A stretch of 64,000 nucleotides of DNA from Hygrocybe punicea (taxonomy: Eukaryota; Basidiomycota; Agaricomycetes; Agaricales; Hygrophoraceae): the NCBI GenBank assembly GCA_963556145.1, contig OY744461.1, positions 8,194,891-8,258,890 of the forward strand, given 5' to 3'. Of the stretch, positions 9,815 through 22,319 are shown in pieces. The translations under genes were made by a program, and so were the position numbers. Under the pieces are notes generated by a model. It had not been told where the DNA came from and ran no database searches. It saw only the letters and a list, made by a program, of their open reading frames with translations. Each line of letters starts with the position of its first letter. Position 1 is the first letter of the stretch.

Positions 9815-11876
9815 AATAATATATTTCCTTTTATATCAATTTGTAACTAGTTAGATATGGCGATGATCACTCGGCGTTCCGTTTCCTCAGTCATAAAAGA
9901 CACTTGCTTGACTTTCACTCGGCTTCTTCACGTCCTCACCGTCTCACTCAGTTTGAGCTCGACTAAGGTTTGCTCATATTCAAAATTTACTTTACATCAT
10001 ACTGATTTCACACTCGAAATTTACTGATTTCTTTGACAGCCACCTGCAATGTGCCCCAAATGCCAATACTTCTGCGACTGTGCTCGTTACTGCCGGACTC
10101 TACAGCAGGTTTCCAAATGAACTTATTTTGCCCATGCACCCTACCGCCAACAACAGCTTCACACCGCGCTCGACGACTATCTATGCCAGCATAATATTGA
10201 TCCAGGACCTACACAACGGGATGTAGAGGATGACAACATACCAGATCCTGATGAGGAGATGTCAGATGGGGCTGAGGCCAATGAAGACCAAGCACACCAA
10301 CAGAACCCTGTCCAGCTGGTTGAGATATACGATGATCTTGAGGATCTTTATGCTGACAACAATCGTGTGCCAAATGCACGATTCGAGCAACCTCCCGATG
10401 TACGGTTCGAGCAACCTCCTGCTAATGATGAACCAGACGAACATTTGGTGAGCATACTTCACACTAGGCATCCCCACTCACTCGGCACTCACTCCACCCC
10501 AGGATGGTCCTCCAGACAATGCAATTGACCCCGGAAGTCTTGCTGATGTCCACTGGGATGATACATTGGCCAGACCTGTTCTCCCAGAGCCAGAGCCAGA
10601 GCCAGAGCCCAACCCCAACCCTGACCCTGAGCCAGTTCCTGAACTCAATCTAATTGGAACATTGGGCGACCTTAACATTTGCCTCGATTTCATCAATCGC
10701 ATTCGTTCCGCCACACTCGACAATGGCACCCTCAATCCTGACACCACCGAATGGCTCCGTTTCCCTCCACACGGCCCACCTGACGTTGACGATCCTGACT
10801 TCATCCTCACCTTGAAAATTTTCCTGGCAACCACCAAAGCATCTGAGGATGCCTATACTGACATTGGTGCTGCAATTTCCGAGCGATTCCCACATTGTGA
10901 CTTCCGTTCCCTTGACCGTCTCAAACAAAAGATCCGTGAGGTGACAGGAATATCCCCACTTTTCCACGACATGTGCGACAACTCTTGTGTCGGCTTTACA
11001 GGACCTTTTGCTGACCTTACCCATTGCCCAACCTGCGGAACACTACGATATGACCCCATCCAATATGAGGCCAGTAATGGCGAGACACGAATACCTGTCA
11101 AGACATTTCTCACCATTCCTCTGGGCCCACAACTCCAAGCCATGTGGTGCAGCCCTGAGAGCACAGAAGCTATGCGTTATCGAGACACTCACTCATGTGA
11201 ACTTTTGGATGACCTTGCCGCGAAGGAAATTAGACAATTAGATATCTACGAAGACTTTTTCTCAGGTTCCGAATATCTCAAAGCATTTTCCCAAGGTCGC
11301 ATTGGCAATCATGACACTGCTCTCCTCCTCTCCCTCGATGGCACACAATTGTTTGAGAAGAAGAAATCTAGCTGTTGGATCTATGTGTGGGGTATATATG
11401 ACTTGCCTCCCGATCTTCGATACAAAACAAAAGGGGTTGCACCTGGTGGATTTATCCCCGGACCCAACCCGCCCCAAAATTATGATTCATTCATGTACCC
11501 TGGCCTCCACCATCTCTCGGCCCTGCAAAAAGAAGGGTTCCGAGTTTGGGATAGTTTCGATGACATGGAACACCTTTCCCGGCCATTCTTCGCTATCGGC
11601 GCCACTGATGGTCCCGGCCTCACTCATTTAACTGGCCTTGTCAGTCACCAGGGTTATTATTCATGCAGAACATACTGTCCCCATCCTGGACGTCGAGCTC
11701 CTCGCGAGAATCCTTACTACCCGGCTCATCTCAAGCCTCACAACTTTGTCCTACCTGGATCTGACCACGACGATTATCCCTTCGACCAAATGCCCGTTCA
11801 GCCTGACAACGAATATCTCCACAATGTGAACTATGTCACCGCCTCTCCGAACATGTCTCGATATAGAGATCGCCGC

Positions 11877-12032
11877 TGGAGTAGTGGGACCTGCCAGTCA
11901 CGTGACCAGGCTCCCACGGTTGACCTAGTTAGTAGCCTTCCCGATGTAGTAGTCAGTCCATCCTTCCTATCCAGTCGACCTTTCCCTCGAGTCCTGCGTG
12001 AGCCCCCGGAGTGGTACCTCGGTACCACTCCA
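11877..12032. mobile_element. 156-bp MITE in the outer transposase gene
   Basis: Flanked by CCGC on both sides (11873-11876 and 12033-12036). Ends TGGAGTAGTGGGACC and (reverse complement) TGGAGTGGTACC form imperfect TIRs. The right end itself folds into an 11-bp perfect hairpin (GGAGTGGTACC, 2-nt loop, mirror). Removing one CCGC plus the 156 bp makes the transposase frame continuous (YRDRR to KATGIVRPSIL). Confidence 0.75.
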
Positions 12033-13065
12033 CCGCAAAGCAACTGGGATCGTCAGACCGAGTATTCTCAGTGGTCTTCACTCACCTCGTATGATACCTG
12101 TTCCAGTCTGCTATGGCCACGATCTCATGCACCTCGTCACGTTCAACAACACTGACTTGAATCTCTCTCTTTGGCGTGGAAAGATTCCCTGCAAGAATCC
12201 AGACAACATAGCAACATGGGATTGGGCTGTCCTGCGTGGTGACACATGGATTGAACATGGTGCCACCGTTGCCCAGGCTACACCATATCTCCCAGGCTCT
12301 TTCGACGTACCTCCTCGAAATCCTGCCGAAAAAATCTCGAGCGGCTACAAGGCATGGGAATATCTCACACACATGTTTGTTCTAGGTCCTGGATTGTTTT
12401 ACGGTGTTCTTCCTGACCGATACTTCTTCCACTACTGTAAATTTGTCTCTGCCATTCGAACACTTCACCAGCGCAGAATCACACGCGATGAACTCATGTG
12501 AGCACACCAGCTCCTGGTTGAATATGTTCGAGAATTTGAAGAACTTTATTATCAGCGAAAGCAAGAGCGCATTCATTTCTGCCAGCCTGCCCTTCATGCC
12601 CTCCTCCATCTTGCACCCGAAGTAACTCGACTCGGACCTGGGTGTTACTACACACAGTGGATGATTGAATGAACCATCGGAAACCTTACCGAAGAAATGA
12701 AACAGCCCTCACAGCCTTACGCAAATCTGGCACAACGTGGGCTTCGTCGTGCCCAAGTGAACGCTCTCAAAGCAATGATTCCAACACTCGAACCCAAGAA
12801 GGAGAATCCCCATGGATCAATTGATCTAGGCGATGGATACGTTCTACTATGTGCAAGAGATCGAACAATGCAGACGATCCATGGGCCCACTGCAGCTGCC
12901 ATCCGTGAATATATGCATGACCAAGTTGGAGGAGACCTCGCAGATTGGGCACCTTGTGTATTCCGTTGGGCCCGACTTCGGCTTCCCACTGGCCAAATCA
13001 CAAGATCTGCATGGAAAGGGAAAAAAAAGCCTCTCCAAAAGCTGCGGATGTCTCGCAATATTTGG

Positions 13066-13121
13066 GTAAGTCCTATCAACTCCATTGACTGCATGGTTGT
13101 ACTCATTTTTTATTGGTCAAG
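13066..13121 (+). other. Intron of outer transposase just before the inner insertion
   Basis: 56-bp intron GTAAGT..TCAAG. The next exon begins at 13122 (FSTDDI) and is cut by the inner element after 18 bp. It resumes at 43001 as LQYSEVQYFF. Confidence 0.65.
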
Positions 13122-13159
13122 TTCTCAACCGATGATATTCAGTAGACCCAGTCGTTTTG

Positions 13160-14755
13160 GTTAACCCAATTGCAGTTAGAGCTGCGATTGGTAGGTACAC
13201 ATAGCGCAGTTATTGCTGCAGGGGTAGGTTGACCCAAATGACAGCTCTTGCTGTGGAAATGTGTTGGGGTAGGTTGACCCAGGTACAGCTCTTCCTGGTA
13301 AATGGCTGCAGGGTAGGTCAACCTGCTATCAGCTCTGCCATGTAGTGGGTTAACCTGGAGCAGCTATTGCTGGATACATGGGTTGACCCAGGGCCGGCAG
13401 TTCTTGCAATGTAGGTTGACCTGGCTCCAGCTATTGCTGCAGGATCGGGTTACCTGGGTCACAGCTCTTGCTGCAGCACCAGGTTGACCAGGGTCCAGCT
13501 ATTGCTGGAGCACTGGGTTGACCTGGGTCCAGCTATTGCTGTGGGGTAGGTTGACCTGGCTCCAGGTATTGCTGCAGGATCGGGTTGACCAGGTCGCAGC
13601 TCTTGCTGCAGGGCCCAGTTCACCTGTGTGCAGCTATTGCTGCAGCACTGGGTTGACCCATGTCCAGCTCTTGCTGGGAGGTAGGTTGACCTGGCTCCAG
13701 GTGTTGCTGCAGGATCGGGTTGACCAGGTCGCAGCTCTTGCTGCAGTGGCCGGTTGACCTGTGTGCAGCTATTGCTGCAGCACCGGGTTGACCCGGGTCC
13801 AGCTCTTGCTGCAGCACCGGGTTGACCTGGGTCCAGCTATTGCTGTAGCACTGGGTTGACCTGGGTCCAGCTCCTGCTGGGTAGGTTGACCTGGCTCCAC
13901 CTCTTGCTGTGGGGTAGGTTGACCTGGCTCCAGCTATTGCTGCAGGATCGGGTTGACCAGGTCGCAGCTCTTGCCGCAGCACCAGGTTGACCTGGGTCCA
14001 GCTATTGCTGTAGCACTGGGTTGACCTGGGTCCAGCTCCTACTGCAGGGTAGGTTGACCTGGCTCCAGCTATTGCTGCAGGATCAGGTTGACCAGGTCGC
14101 AGCTCTTGCTGCAGCAGCAGGTTGACGTGGCTCCAGCTATTGCTGCGGGGTAGGTTGACCTGGCTCCAGCTGTTGCTGTGGGGTAGGTTGACCTGGCTCC
14201 AGGGATTGCTGCAGGATTGGGTTGACCAGGTCGCAGCTCTTGCTGCAGCACCAGGTTGACCTGGGTCCAGCTATTGCTGTAGCACTGGGTTGACCTGGGT
14301 CCAGCTCCTACTGCAGGGTAGGTTGACCTGGCTCCAGCTATTGCTTCAGGATCAGGTTGACCAGGTCACAGCTCTTGCTGCAGCACTGGGTTGACCTGGG
14401 TCCAGCTCCTACTGCAGGGTAGGTTGACCTGGCTCCAGCTATTGCTGCAGGATCAGGTTGACCAGGTCGCAGCTCTTGCCGCAGCACCGGGTTGACCTGG
14501 GTCCAGCTCCTACTGCGGGGTAGGTTGACCTGGCTCCAGCTATTGCTGCAGGATCAGGTTGACCAGGTCGCAGCTCTTGCTGCAGCAGCAGGTTGATGTG
14601 GCTCCAGCTATTGCTGCAGGGTAGGTTGACCTGGCTCCAGCTGTTGCTGTGGGGTAGGTTGACCTGGCTCCAGGGATTGCTGCGGGGCAGGTCGACCTGG
14701 CTCCAGCTCTTGCTGCAAGATTGGGTTGACCAAGGGCCAGCCACTGCTGCAATGT
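13160..14755 (+). repeat. Subterminal minisatellite array, left TIR
   Basis: About 45 degenerate units of roughly 33-36 bp, each with GGTTGACC followed by TCCAGCT(A/C)TTGCTGCAG-like sequence. The same array, shorter (about 20 units), lies in the right TIR in opposite orientation. The units occur right at the transposon ends, so they may serve as transposase-binding subterminal repeats; that is inference. ORFs through the array (AGARSTYPAA-type) are repeat translations, not genes. Confidence 0.9.
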
Positions 14756-15194
14756 GGGTGCATGTTGGTCCACAGGATTCAGCCACATCCCTGTCTGCTG
14801 GCACATATTTAATGTTGACAACACTGATGGCGCTCACACCAGCTGAAGCCATTGTTTGTTGAGAAACTGCCATTTCAATAATCAGAATCTCTCTGTCTGT
14901 ACATCACATATATGTCCCATGTAATATAATTTGAAATTCAATTACTACATGCACAGGCAATAGCAACAATACAAAATTCTTCTTTTGCAACTGCCCAATA
15001 TCTCATCCTTAGCCTCAGTTTGTACAGACACTCATTATGCCCAATCACAATCTTTACCAACCTCAGAACCCACTGCACTTGGAATATTGTGCTTTTTATT
15101 TAATCTTACTCAATTCCCAATTTGAATCTATATCACCTCATTACTCCTTAAAATGGACATCTAAATTTAATGACTATTCTATCCAGATACATAA

Positions 15195-16250
15195 TTAAAC
15201 TACCAAGGGCAGGAGGCAGGTGGGAGGAAGGTAGGTGGGTGTGGAGTTGGAGGAAGGTGGCAGTGGGAGTGGGAGGTGGCAGTGGGAGTGGGAGTGGGAA
15301 TGGGACAAGGTGTAAGGAGGGAGGGGAGGAGGGAAGGGCAGCAGGGAGAGGGAGAGGGAGAGGGAGAGAGAGGGAAAGAGAGAGGCAGAGGCAGAGGCAG
15401 AGGGAGAGGGAGAGGGGAGAGGGAGAGGGAGAGGGAGGGAGAGAGGGAGAGGGAGAGGGAGGAGGAGTGGGATGGGTGGGATGTACATACCTCTGTCGTT
15501 CCCGTCGTCCTCGCCCTCGTCGTCTGCGTCTCCGCCGTCCTCGTCCTCGTCGTCTTCGTCTTCCCCTCCGCCGTCCTCGTCTTCGTCGTCTTCGTCTGCG
15601 TCTCCGCCGTCGTCGTCCCCGCCGTCCCCGTCCCTGTCGTTCCCGTTCCCGTCGTTCTCGTTGTCGTCATGGTCGTCGTTGTCGTCGCCATCCGCGTCTC
15701 CGTCCCCGTCCTCGTCCTCGTCATCCCCTGGATGGTTTTCGTCGTCCCCCGGACGGTCGTCGTCATCCCTCTGACGGTCGTCGTCGTCTCCGTCGTCCTG
15801 TCGTCCCGTCGCTATCCCTCTCCGTCCCCGTCGTCGTCCCCTGGCTGGCCGTCTGCGTCCTCGTGGTCTCTGTCCTCGTCGTTGCCGCTGTGATTGTCTC
15901 GGCAATCTGTCCTGGCCGGAAGCATCCTCGTACCCGGCGTCGCGGCGTCGCGGCCTCGTTTACGCCATCCTCGAGGTGGCCGTTTTCGTCCGCTTCCGTT
16001 CTGTTTGCTGGCGCGTTGTGTTCTGCTGTTGGGTGTTCGGATTCGCCTGTTTGGCGTGGGGTAGCTGCAAAAGGTCAACAATTAGCAAAGAATACAAAAA
16101 AGTTAAAGTCAGAAATTTACCTCGGGTGCTCCTCTGCACCCGTCTCCCGTTGTTGACGCGTTGTTGAAAACAACGAGTCGAAGCTTGAACTCGCGCGGGA
16201 AAGCCAACCGGCAGTTGCCGCTTTCCCAAACGGGTTCGAGTTGCCATACA
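15195..16250 (-). CDS. D/E/G-rich gene in left TIR (copy of the 40928 gene)
   Basis: On minus, a probable first exon begins at the MATRTRLGKRQLP ATG near 16247 and ends near 16123 (donor GTAAAT after RSTRG). After an intron ending TTTGCAG, the sequence becomes Arg/Thr-rich and then a run of about 110 residues made almost only of D, G, E, N and R (GDDEDEDGDGDADG style). A GTATGTACAT donor follows at about 15485. Beyond that are Leu/Pro/Ser repeats from CT-rich DNA (15340-15470). The frame from exon 1 to the acidic part does not join cleanly in my reading, so the exact product is unsure. The partner copy lies in the right TIR. No family is recognised. Confidence 0.4.
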
Positions 16251-16310
16251 TGGAAGTGTGGCTGATGCTTTTGGATCTTCTAGCATGCACACCAATGCAT
16301 GCATACCCAA

Positions 16311-16993
16311 AGTGAGATCTTCAAAAGATGTAAATATGGTATACCTACTCTCATGTCAATTTTTATATTTTATTCGGCCCTCCATCAAGAGCTATTCACA
16401 ATTTATTGCATTTCCTCTGCCAGAATTGGACCTTTAATGATATAACTTCGTCTTAAAAATCTGAAATTAATCTAAGGAGTACTTGAATAAGTACTCATTG
16501 TTGTACAAATAAGTGCCTGATTGTTGGTGGACCCAGACCTATATTGCAGCCAGCAAATGCACAGAATTTTGCATTGTGGCTGACCCATCAGCCGCAGTCC
16601 AAACACCGCGTTTCGGGCCTGGGTAGAGGGCAGGTTGCGAGTTAATTTCAGTTTGAATAAATGAATGTAAAAACGGTTACCACAAGTTAACCTGAATTTG
16701 GGTTAACCTAGCAGGATCGAGTTCGCCGGTTAGATCTCATATCATCAACATCATCACAGACTAGCTTTAGCATCGTCTACCGGATTCTATCTACAAGGAA
16801 GTCATCTAGATCAACCTGTATTGGACTATGCGACACCACCTAGCTTGACATTATTCTACACTGTCTCTACATACGATACGAGATAATCCCAGGCGACCTA
16901 TTCCCACCTCAGCTTGACAGCCTTACCTAAGTCGTATCAACTGCCTGCCAGCGCCAGCGTGCACTTAGGTATTTTCTTTTGTTCTCTCCTACT
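16311..16993. other. Noncoding spacer between left TIR and inner transposase
   Basis: AT-rich sequence with no convincing ORF. Contains a few GGTTAACCT-type words (16690-16712) related to the TIR repeat. The last part is probably the promoter/5' UTR of the transposase gene starting at 16994. Confidence 0.5.
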
Positions 16994-19900
16994 ATGTCTA
17001 AGGCGCTTGGCAAGAAAAGCAAGGTGCGATTTCGAGTCGTTGTTGCTGCTAGTGCAATATCCTGACACATGAATAGTACGATTATCTGAAAGAAAAAGAT
17101 TGGTGTAAGTGCCATGATTGCGTGAAAGACCACGGACCTCAAGGGCAAAAACTTCCATCATACACTCGGAAGCGACATCGCCAAAAGCAGGAGAATGAAT
17201 CACTGTCAAATACCTTAAATCAATGAAAGCGGGGGAATCCTGGCCCATCCACCGTTCCATATGAAAAAACCAACAACTATAAACGACAGAGGCAGGCCAA
17301 CCAAGAGTCGCAACCCAACATCGATCCCAGTGCTTCAGTGCAAGCTGATATTAACCACAACGTCCTCGAATTACAGGATGTCGTTCCTGATATTCCGTTA
17401 CCTGCGAAATCAGCGTCTGGAGCTACACCTGTGCCCTCAGTTTACGGTGTGAAAATACAGTTTCATTTTGAATCAGATGTTGCTGACCCCAATAAAGTAT
17501 TTCCACCAGTTGCCGCCAGTCAATACAACACTCAAGATATTTATGACAAATTGTTAGACACCATCAAGGTCGTCGAGGCTCAATTCAGAGCCTGTCGTGA
17601 TGACTTTACATTTCCTACAAAGCTCGATTTCATCAGCCACGACGGAACCCACCTCTCTATTGACGTTCTGGCAGCACACAACATGTATCCCGAGACACTA
17701 ACAGATTTTGAGCCGGACCTAGAAAATCACCAATTAACATATACCGATGTGAACACACCGCTGCACAAGTATTCAGAAACCCTTAGCCGACTCCTGGTGA
17801 CGCTCGACGCAGTGGAGACAGCTGGGGTGGAGAAAATCCAAGATTTGAGGCGCCACGTCATCAAACAAATAGATCAGGAGGCAAGAGATCTTGACAGGCG
17901 TGTGGTTTCTGTTTTGCAGAGCCATGTCACTGGCACTCTTCAAGGCAATTCTTCATTAAATTGGGAAGGGGTATGTCTTCAGTACATGTACTCGGGCTCT
18001 ATTACAATCCTGCCACTGTTTGTGATCATACACAGCTTGCCGAAATGGACAACTACAACGACGACGACTTATATTTTGATCCGGCGGAACCAGACTCCGA
18101 TCTCGTTAATGGCACCACAGCGGCTCCAGAAGAGAGAACGTCCAATTCAGTTCAACCCAATTCAACTGAAGATGTGTCTCTGCAGCTTGGAGATCAAACC
18201 ACCACCGGGCCTATACCTTCAAGTCCTGACTCGGAAATGCTGTTTGCTCCCCCAGCACCGGCTGAAGTCTTACAGAAATCCGCAACACACTGGTTCTGGC
18301 GGATCATTCTCGTTCTCACAGCCTGGTTAAACCTACACTATCACTTACCCCACCGTGCTTGTGTACTCTTGCTAAAGGTTCTTAGGGTAATATTTCTAGG
18401 GTTGGGACACCTAAACGATGATGACGACGTCCCAGTAACGCTCACCACAACATTTCGACACCTGAACCTCAACGACGAATTCCAAATCTACCCGACATGC
18501 CCAAAATGCCACTGGATATATCCCACAGACTCGCCAGCATCGTTGAAGTGTTCAGAATGTGACATCCCATTATTCAAATTTTGGGATGCCGGCACAGGTA
18601 GTTCTTCTCGGAAGACTTCAACCCCAATTCTCCAATGTCCTCAGCGTCCTATTTCTGACCAACTCCCTCGGATACTCAATCGAGTAGGGATTGAAGAAGC
18701 CTGTGACATATGGCGGCTACAAAATCCAAACCCTGGGGTCAAAACCACAGTGATGGATGGCAAAATCTGGCAGACTCTCGCTGGTCCCGATGGAAAACTA
18801 TTTTTTGATAATAGCCCTGATCGAGAGGACTGTGATGAACTTCGGATTGGCGTCACACTTGGCTTTGATGGGTATCGTCATCTGTCTCTATTTCAAAAAT
18901 GTCTTCACATTATACTGTTCAGCTTCGGGTACAAGAAAAACCAGGCGGGCTCCGGCGGGTCATGCTCCACAGGAGTTTTATCGAATTGCATTGCAAACCT
19001 TCCAAACCATCTAAGGTACGTTCATGCAATCTTATAGAAAATTCAAATGATGGACATATATTCACGGATAGATACCGACCGCGAAATCTGCTATTGTGTG
19101 GGATGACACCTGGCCCACTTGAATTTAGTGCCGATGAACTGCAGTATTTGATAAAGAGTTACGTAGATGATCTCCTCCGACTATATGACCACAGTATTGT
19201 TGTCCAAACACCGCAGTTTCCGCAAGGTCGGCGAGTACGTGTCGTTCTCATTGCCGTGTGCTGCGACCATCCAGCGATGTGTCGAGTCTGTGGGTTTGGA
19301 GACCATCGGAAAGAAGAAGAATTTTGCTCCTGTTGCAAGATCTCACACAAGGAGTTAAAAACAGAGGCTGCCATGCGTAACGGCAAGCTTCATATTTGAT
19401 TGTTAAGTCTCAATGCTGACGAAGTTTATAGGTTTTGAAGCTCAAAGCGGTGCTGAGCATAAGCGCAAAGCACTAATATATGCAACGCTCGACGACGATA
19501 AAGCTCGTCAGGCATTTTTTACAGAACATTCAGCAAGGTATTTTGAACTTGCAAGGCTGGAATACTTCGATCCGGTTCGCATGACCGTGATTGACCCAAT
19601 GCACAACATTCTACTTGGTAAGGGAAAATAAAGGTAATAGCGTGCTGTAACTAACAACTACTGAGTCCAGGCGTCATGAAAACCCAATGGTACGATGCCT
19701 GGATTCAAACCAATGCGCTTCGGCAATGAACATCAACATTGAAAGTCCCAAGGGAATTAGACGAGATACATACATACCTTGACCTTGTGAGTTCAATTCC
19801 GCGTCGAACTGAACGTTAACCATCACAAGCTCCATAGTTTGAGATGCCAGCGTGGGTGGCTCGACTTCCAACTCAAGTGGGATATCCGGCTGGAGGGTCT

Positions 19901-21424
19901 CTAAAGGCAGACGAATGGAAAGGACTTGCCATGGTCTATTGCCCGATCATCGTGCATTTGATTTCCCTCATTTAAAGCTGCGAGGCACTGATCAGTTAGC
20001 TAGATCCCATTGATATGGGATATGTGGCTACCGAATGCAGAATTGGATCTCAAGAAGCAGATGGAGAAATGGGAACTAGACGATGCAAAACGCCTCCGAC
20101 GAATAGCTTCTGGAAAAGCAAAGAAGACAGATGGGACACCCAATGAAAAACCAAACCTGCGCATGTTGCCTGGCGACGAAGATAACTTCCTTAAGCTTGC
20201 AACCGCACTGAAGATTATCATGGCACGATCAGTCAAAGACTCCGACATCCCTCGAGCAAGGGGTCTCCTTTACGATTATCTTGCTGGTTTTCTTGCAGTG
20301 CGTCTGTCTTCTTTAACTCGGAGTATCCTCATATTAGTATTCAGTTACACCCTGGCAACGTCAAGCCAAGCCACCATTGGCTTGTGCATATATTCGACCA
20401 GCTCGATGACTACAGTCCAGTGTACAACTTTTGGACGTACCTATTTGAATGGCTCAACAAAGTTCTCAAGAGTTACGCAACAAATGGTCACACTGGCGAA
20501 GTAGAAACAACTTTCTTTCGGGCATTTTCAAGGGATGTGGCACTTAGGGATCTTGTGAGTACCCAAGTTGGTGCATCCTGTTGCGTGTTCCAAAAACTGA
20601 CCTTAACAGCTCATGCATCTCCACTCCTGTCAGGATCCTGGGGATGAGGCCCAGTATCTTCGTGACTTGGTTCAACTCATGCTAGATACTGACGGTGATG
20701 TCCGTGGGACTGTTGCTTCTATAGCTCGCGAAATCGACGATTTTGCTGTGGATGGTACGTTTGTTCCTCTCCTACTTCATGTGTTTGGTGCTGAATGACA
20801 ACGAGTAACGAAACGGTTCTCTCTTGGCCCATATGCAATGGACACACTCACGAGAGAGCAACAACAACACTTGCTCGAATTCTATCACAACGCCTATCCC
20901 GACATTGAGATTCACAGCCGTGCCGATAATAATTCCAACTTTCTTTTCAGCCACGCAAAATTCCACCGGTCTCTTGTCCTTGATGGACGATGAATTATCC
21001 CCTCAACAGCACTCTCACGAACTTCTAGTTCTGTTGTACAGGTCGACCTTAACAACACTCGTTACGTTGGTCAAATTTTCCACACATTCACGCACAAACA
21101 ACCCAAAGTTGACCACGAAGTCACCGTTCTTGATGTCCGCTGGTTCCGGCGTCTACAGGGTCACAACACAGAACATTGGGATCCTTAGTATGTCGTCCTT
21201 AAGTACTATTTCTGTACTATTTATGGGCCTGATCTTTTTCTAGCCCTGAACTTGAAGTTTATTTCTGGCAACACGAGAAATTCCTCAACCCTCGAGAAGA
21301 AGGTCCACCGGCCATCATTCCAATCTCTTTGATCTTGTCCCAAGCGTGCCGCGTCACAATTCCAAGGAAGGGCGGAGGAACACAGATGTTGTGGGCGACA
21401 ATTGGACTGACCCGAGTGCGTTGA
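16994..21424 (+). CDS. Tnp2/CACTA-like transposase of the inner element
   Basis: Multi-exon gene. Exon 1 MSKALGKKSK (donor GTGCGA at 17024) is followed by DYLKEKDWCKCHDCVKDHG (zinc-binding-like). A long N-terminal region then follows, with LNLHYHLPHRACVLLLKV, CPKCHWIYP..CSECDIPLF, EFSADELQYLIKSYVDDLL, VLIAVCCDHPAMCRVCGFG, ARYFELARLEYFDPVRMTV then IDPMHN, LKLATALKIIMARSV, HIFDQLDDYSPVYNFW, GDVRGTVASIAREIDDF, DVRWFRRLQ and PELEVYFW. The order matches Tnp2-related transposases of agaricomycetes almost to the C-terminus (WATIGLTR, stop at 21422). I see an in-frame stop near 17224, and sequence near 19650-20000 that fits poorly. It may be lightly damaged or have introns I did not resolve. It is the best candidate for the transposase that moves the inner element. 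Confidence 0.72.
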
Positions 21425-21857
21425 ATGCTTGACACCGGCTTCTTGTATTAATGTTGATATTGACTCACTTCTCCAGGATGTCATCGTTATCTAACTTCAA
21501 TCTGTTTCATTCTAATTAATGTCACAATTACAACGGTTTATCCATTATGAAGCATTGCAGGTATTGAGGACAAAATGTGCGCAAGACAAGGTATTCGGAG
21601 ACCCAAAGACTTGGAGAGAATGACTGAAGAACTCTAGGTGCGTGAGTGAAACCACTAGCAACGTTTAAAAACAGGAAAGCGAGCGAAGGCAAAGACTGGA
21701 GGGCAACTTGAAGAATCACGAGAGATGCTGATAAATGAGACCGAGAGCGGGTGAGACAACAACCAAGCACAAGAACTGGGAACTGAGCGTGACGACGACA
21801 TCCTAGCCTGAGATAGTGTCGATTTCTGTGAAAACATGAAGGAGGTATGTCCTGCTC
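21425..21857. other. Spacer, no gene seen
   Basis: Between the convergent 3' ends of the inner transposase (+) and the interrupted gene (-). Only short ORFs without any recognisable feature. Confidence 0.5.
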
Positions 21858-22319
21858 TTAGTTGTCGCTGTCAGGATCCTCTGCGCCAGCTTCAGCATTG
21901 CCCCATCCCCTAGGATCTTCGGACAGAGTGAATATCCCTTCGTCATTGCGTCCAGCAAGGTATACTCGGTACCACTCGGGGTTGAGCATGATGGGGTAGA
22001 TGGAGGGGAACGGTGTACCGTCACTCATATGTCCTAGATCGACACGCCTTGTGAGTGCTCGTCTTTTGCCTTTCCCTTTTTTCTTGCGACGATCTTCGAG
22101 TCTAATCTTGTCTAGTTGCTCGTAGATAGTCGTGATCTGTGAACCATCAGATTCCGATTATGTATTCAATATCAAATCTGGTGAGTGAACATACCGATTG
22201 CGCTCGCCAGGCAGGCCTGATGACTTCCCAGATGACTTCATCCTCCAAGCGCTCAACATCAACTCCAGTCTCTGTGGCAATCCACTCGCAGTGTGCCAGC
22301 TTTTTTTCTTCATCATCGG

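Larger units (their letters stand above)
10049..13139 (+). pseudogene. Tnp2/CACTA-like transposase of the outer element, N-terminal and central part
   Basis: It starts MCPKCQYFCDCARYC (Cys-rich), with an intron at 10111-10157 and another ending at 10501. Then come an acidic Pro/Glu-rich linker (PEPEPEPEPNPNPDPEP), SPLFHDMCDNSC with CPTCG, LLSLDGTQLFEKKKS, a DCWMYIW-like motif (SSCWIYVWGIYDLPP), GPGLTHLTGLVSHQG, HDLMHLV, LWRG, WDWAVLRGDTW, and SGYKAWEYL. This order matches transposases of the En/Spm (CACTA)-like class in agaricomycetes. Defects are a 156-bp MITE at 11877-12032, TGA stops at 12499 and 12672, and the inner element after DDI at 13139. The rest of the protein is at 43001-43300. 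Confidence 0.82.

Noticed and set aside
11877..12032. Intron in the outer transposase
   Set aside because: No splice pair restores the frame without adding or losing residues, whereas TSD CCGC plus TIR explains the segment exactly.
12499..12534. GTGAGC at the TGA stop as an intron donor
   Set aside because: The conserved AHQLL segment follows immediately, so the TGA is a nonsense change rather than a splice site.
13518..14862. ORFs through the minisatellite arrays (both TIRs)
   Set aside because: The 33-36-bp period keeps frames open by chance; peptides are repeat translations.
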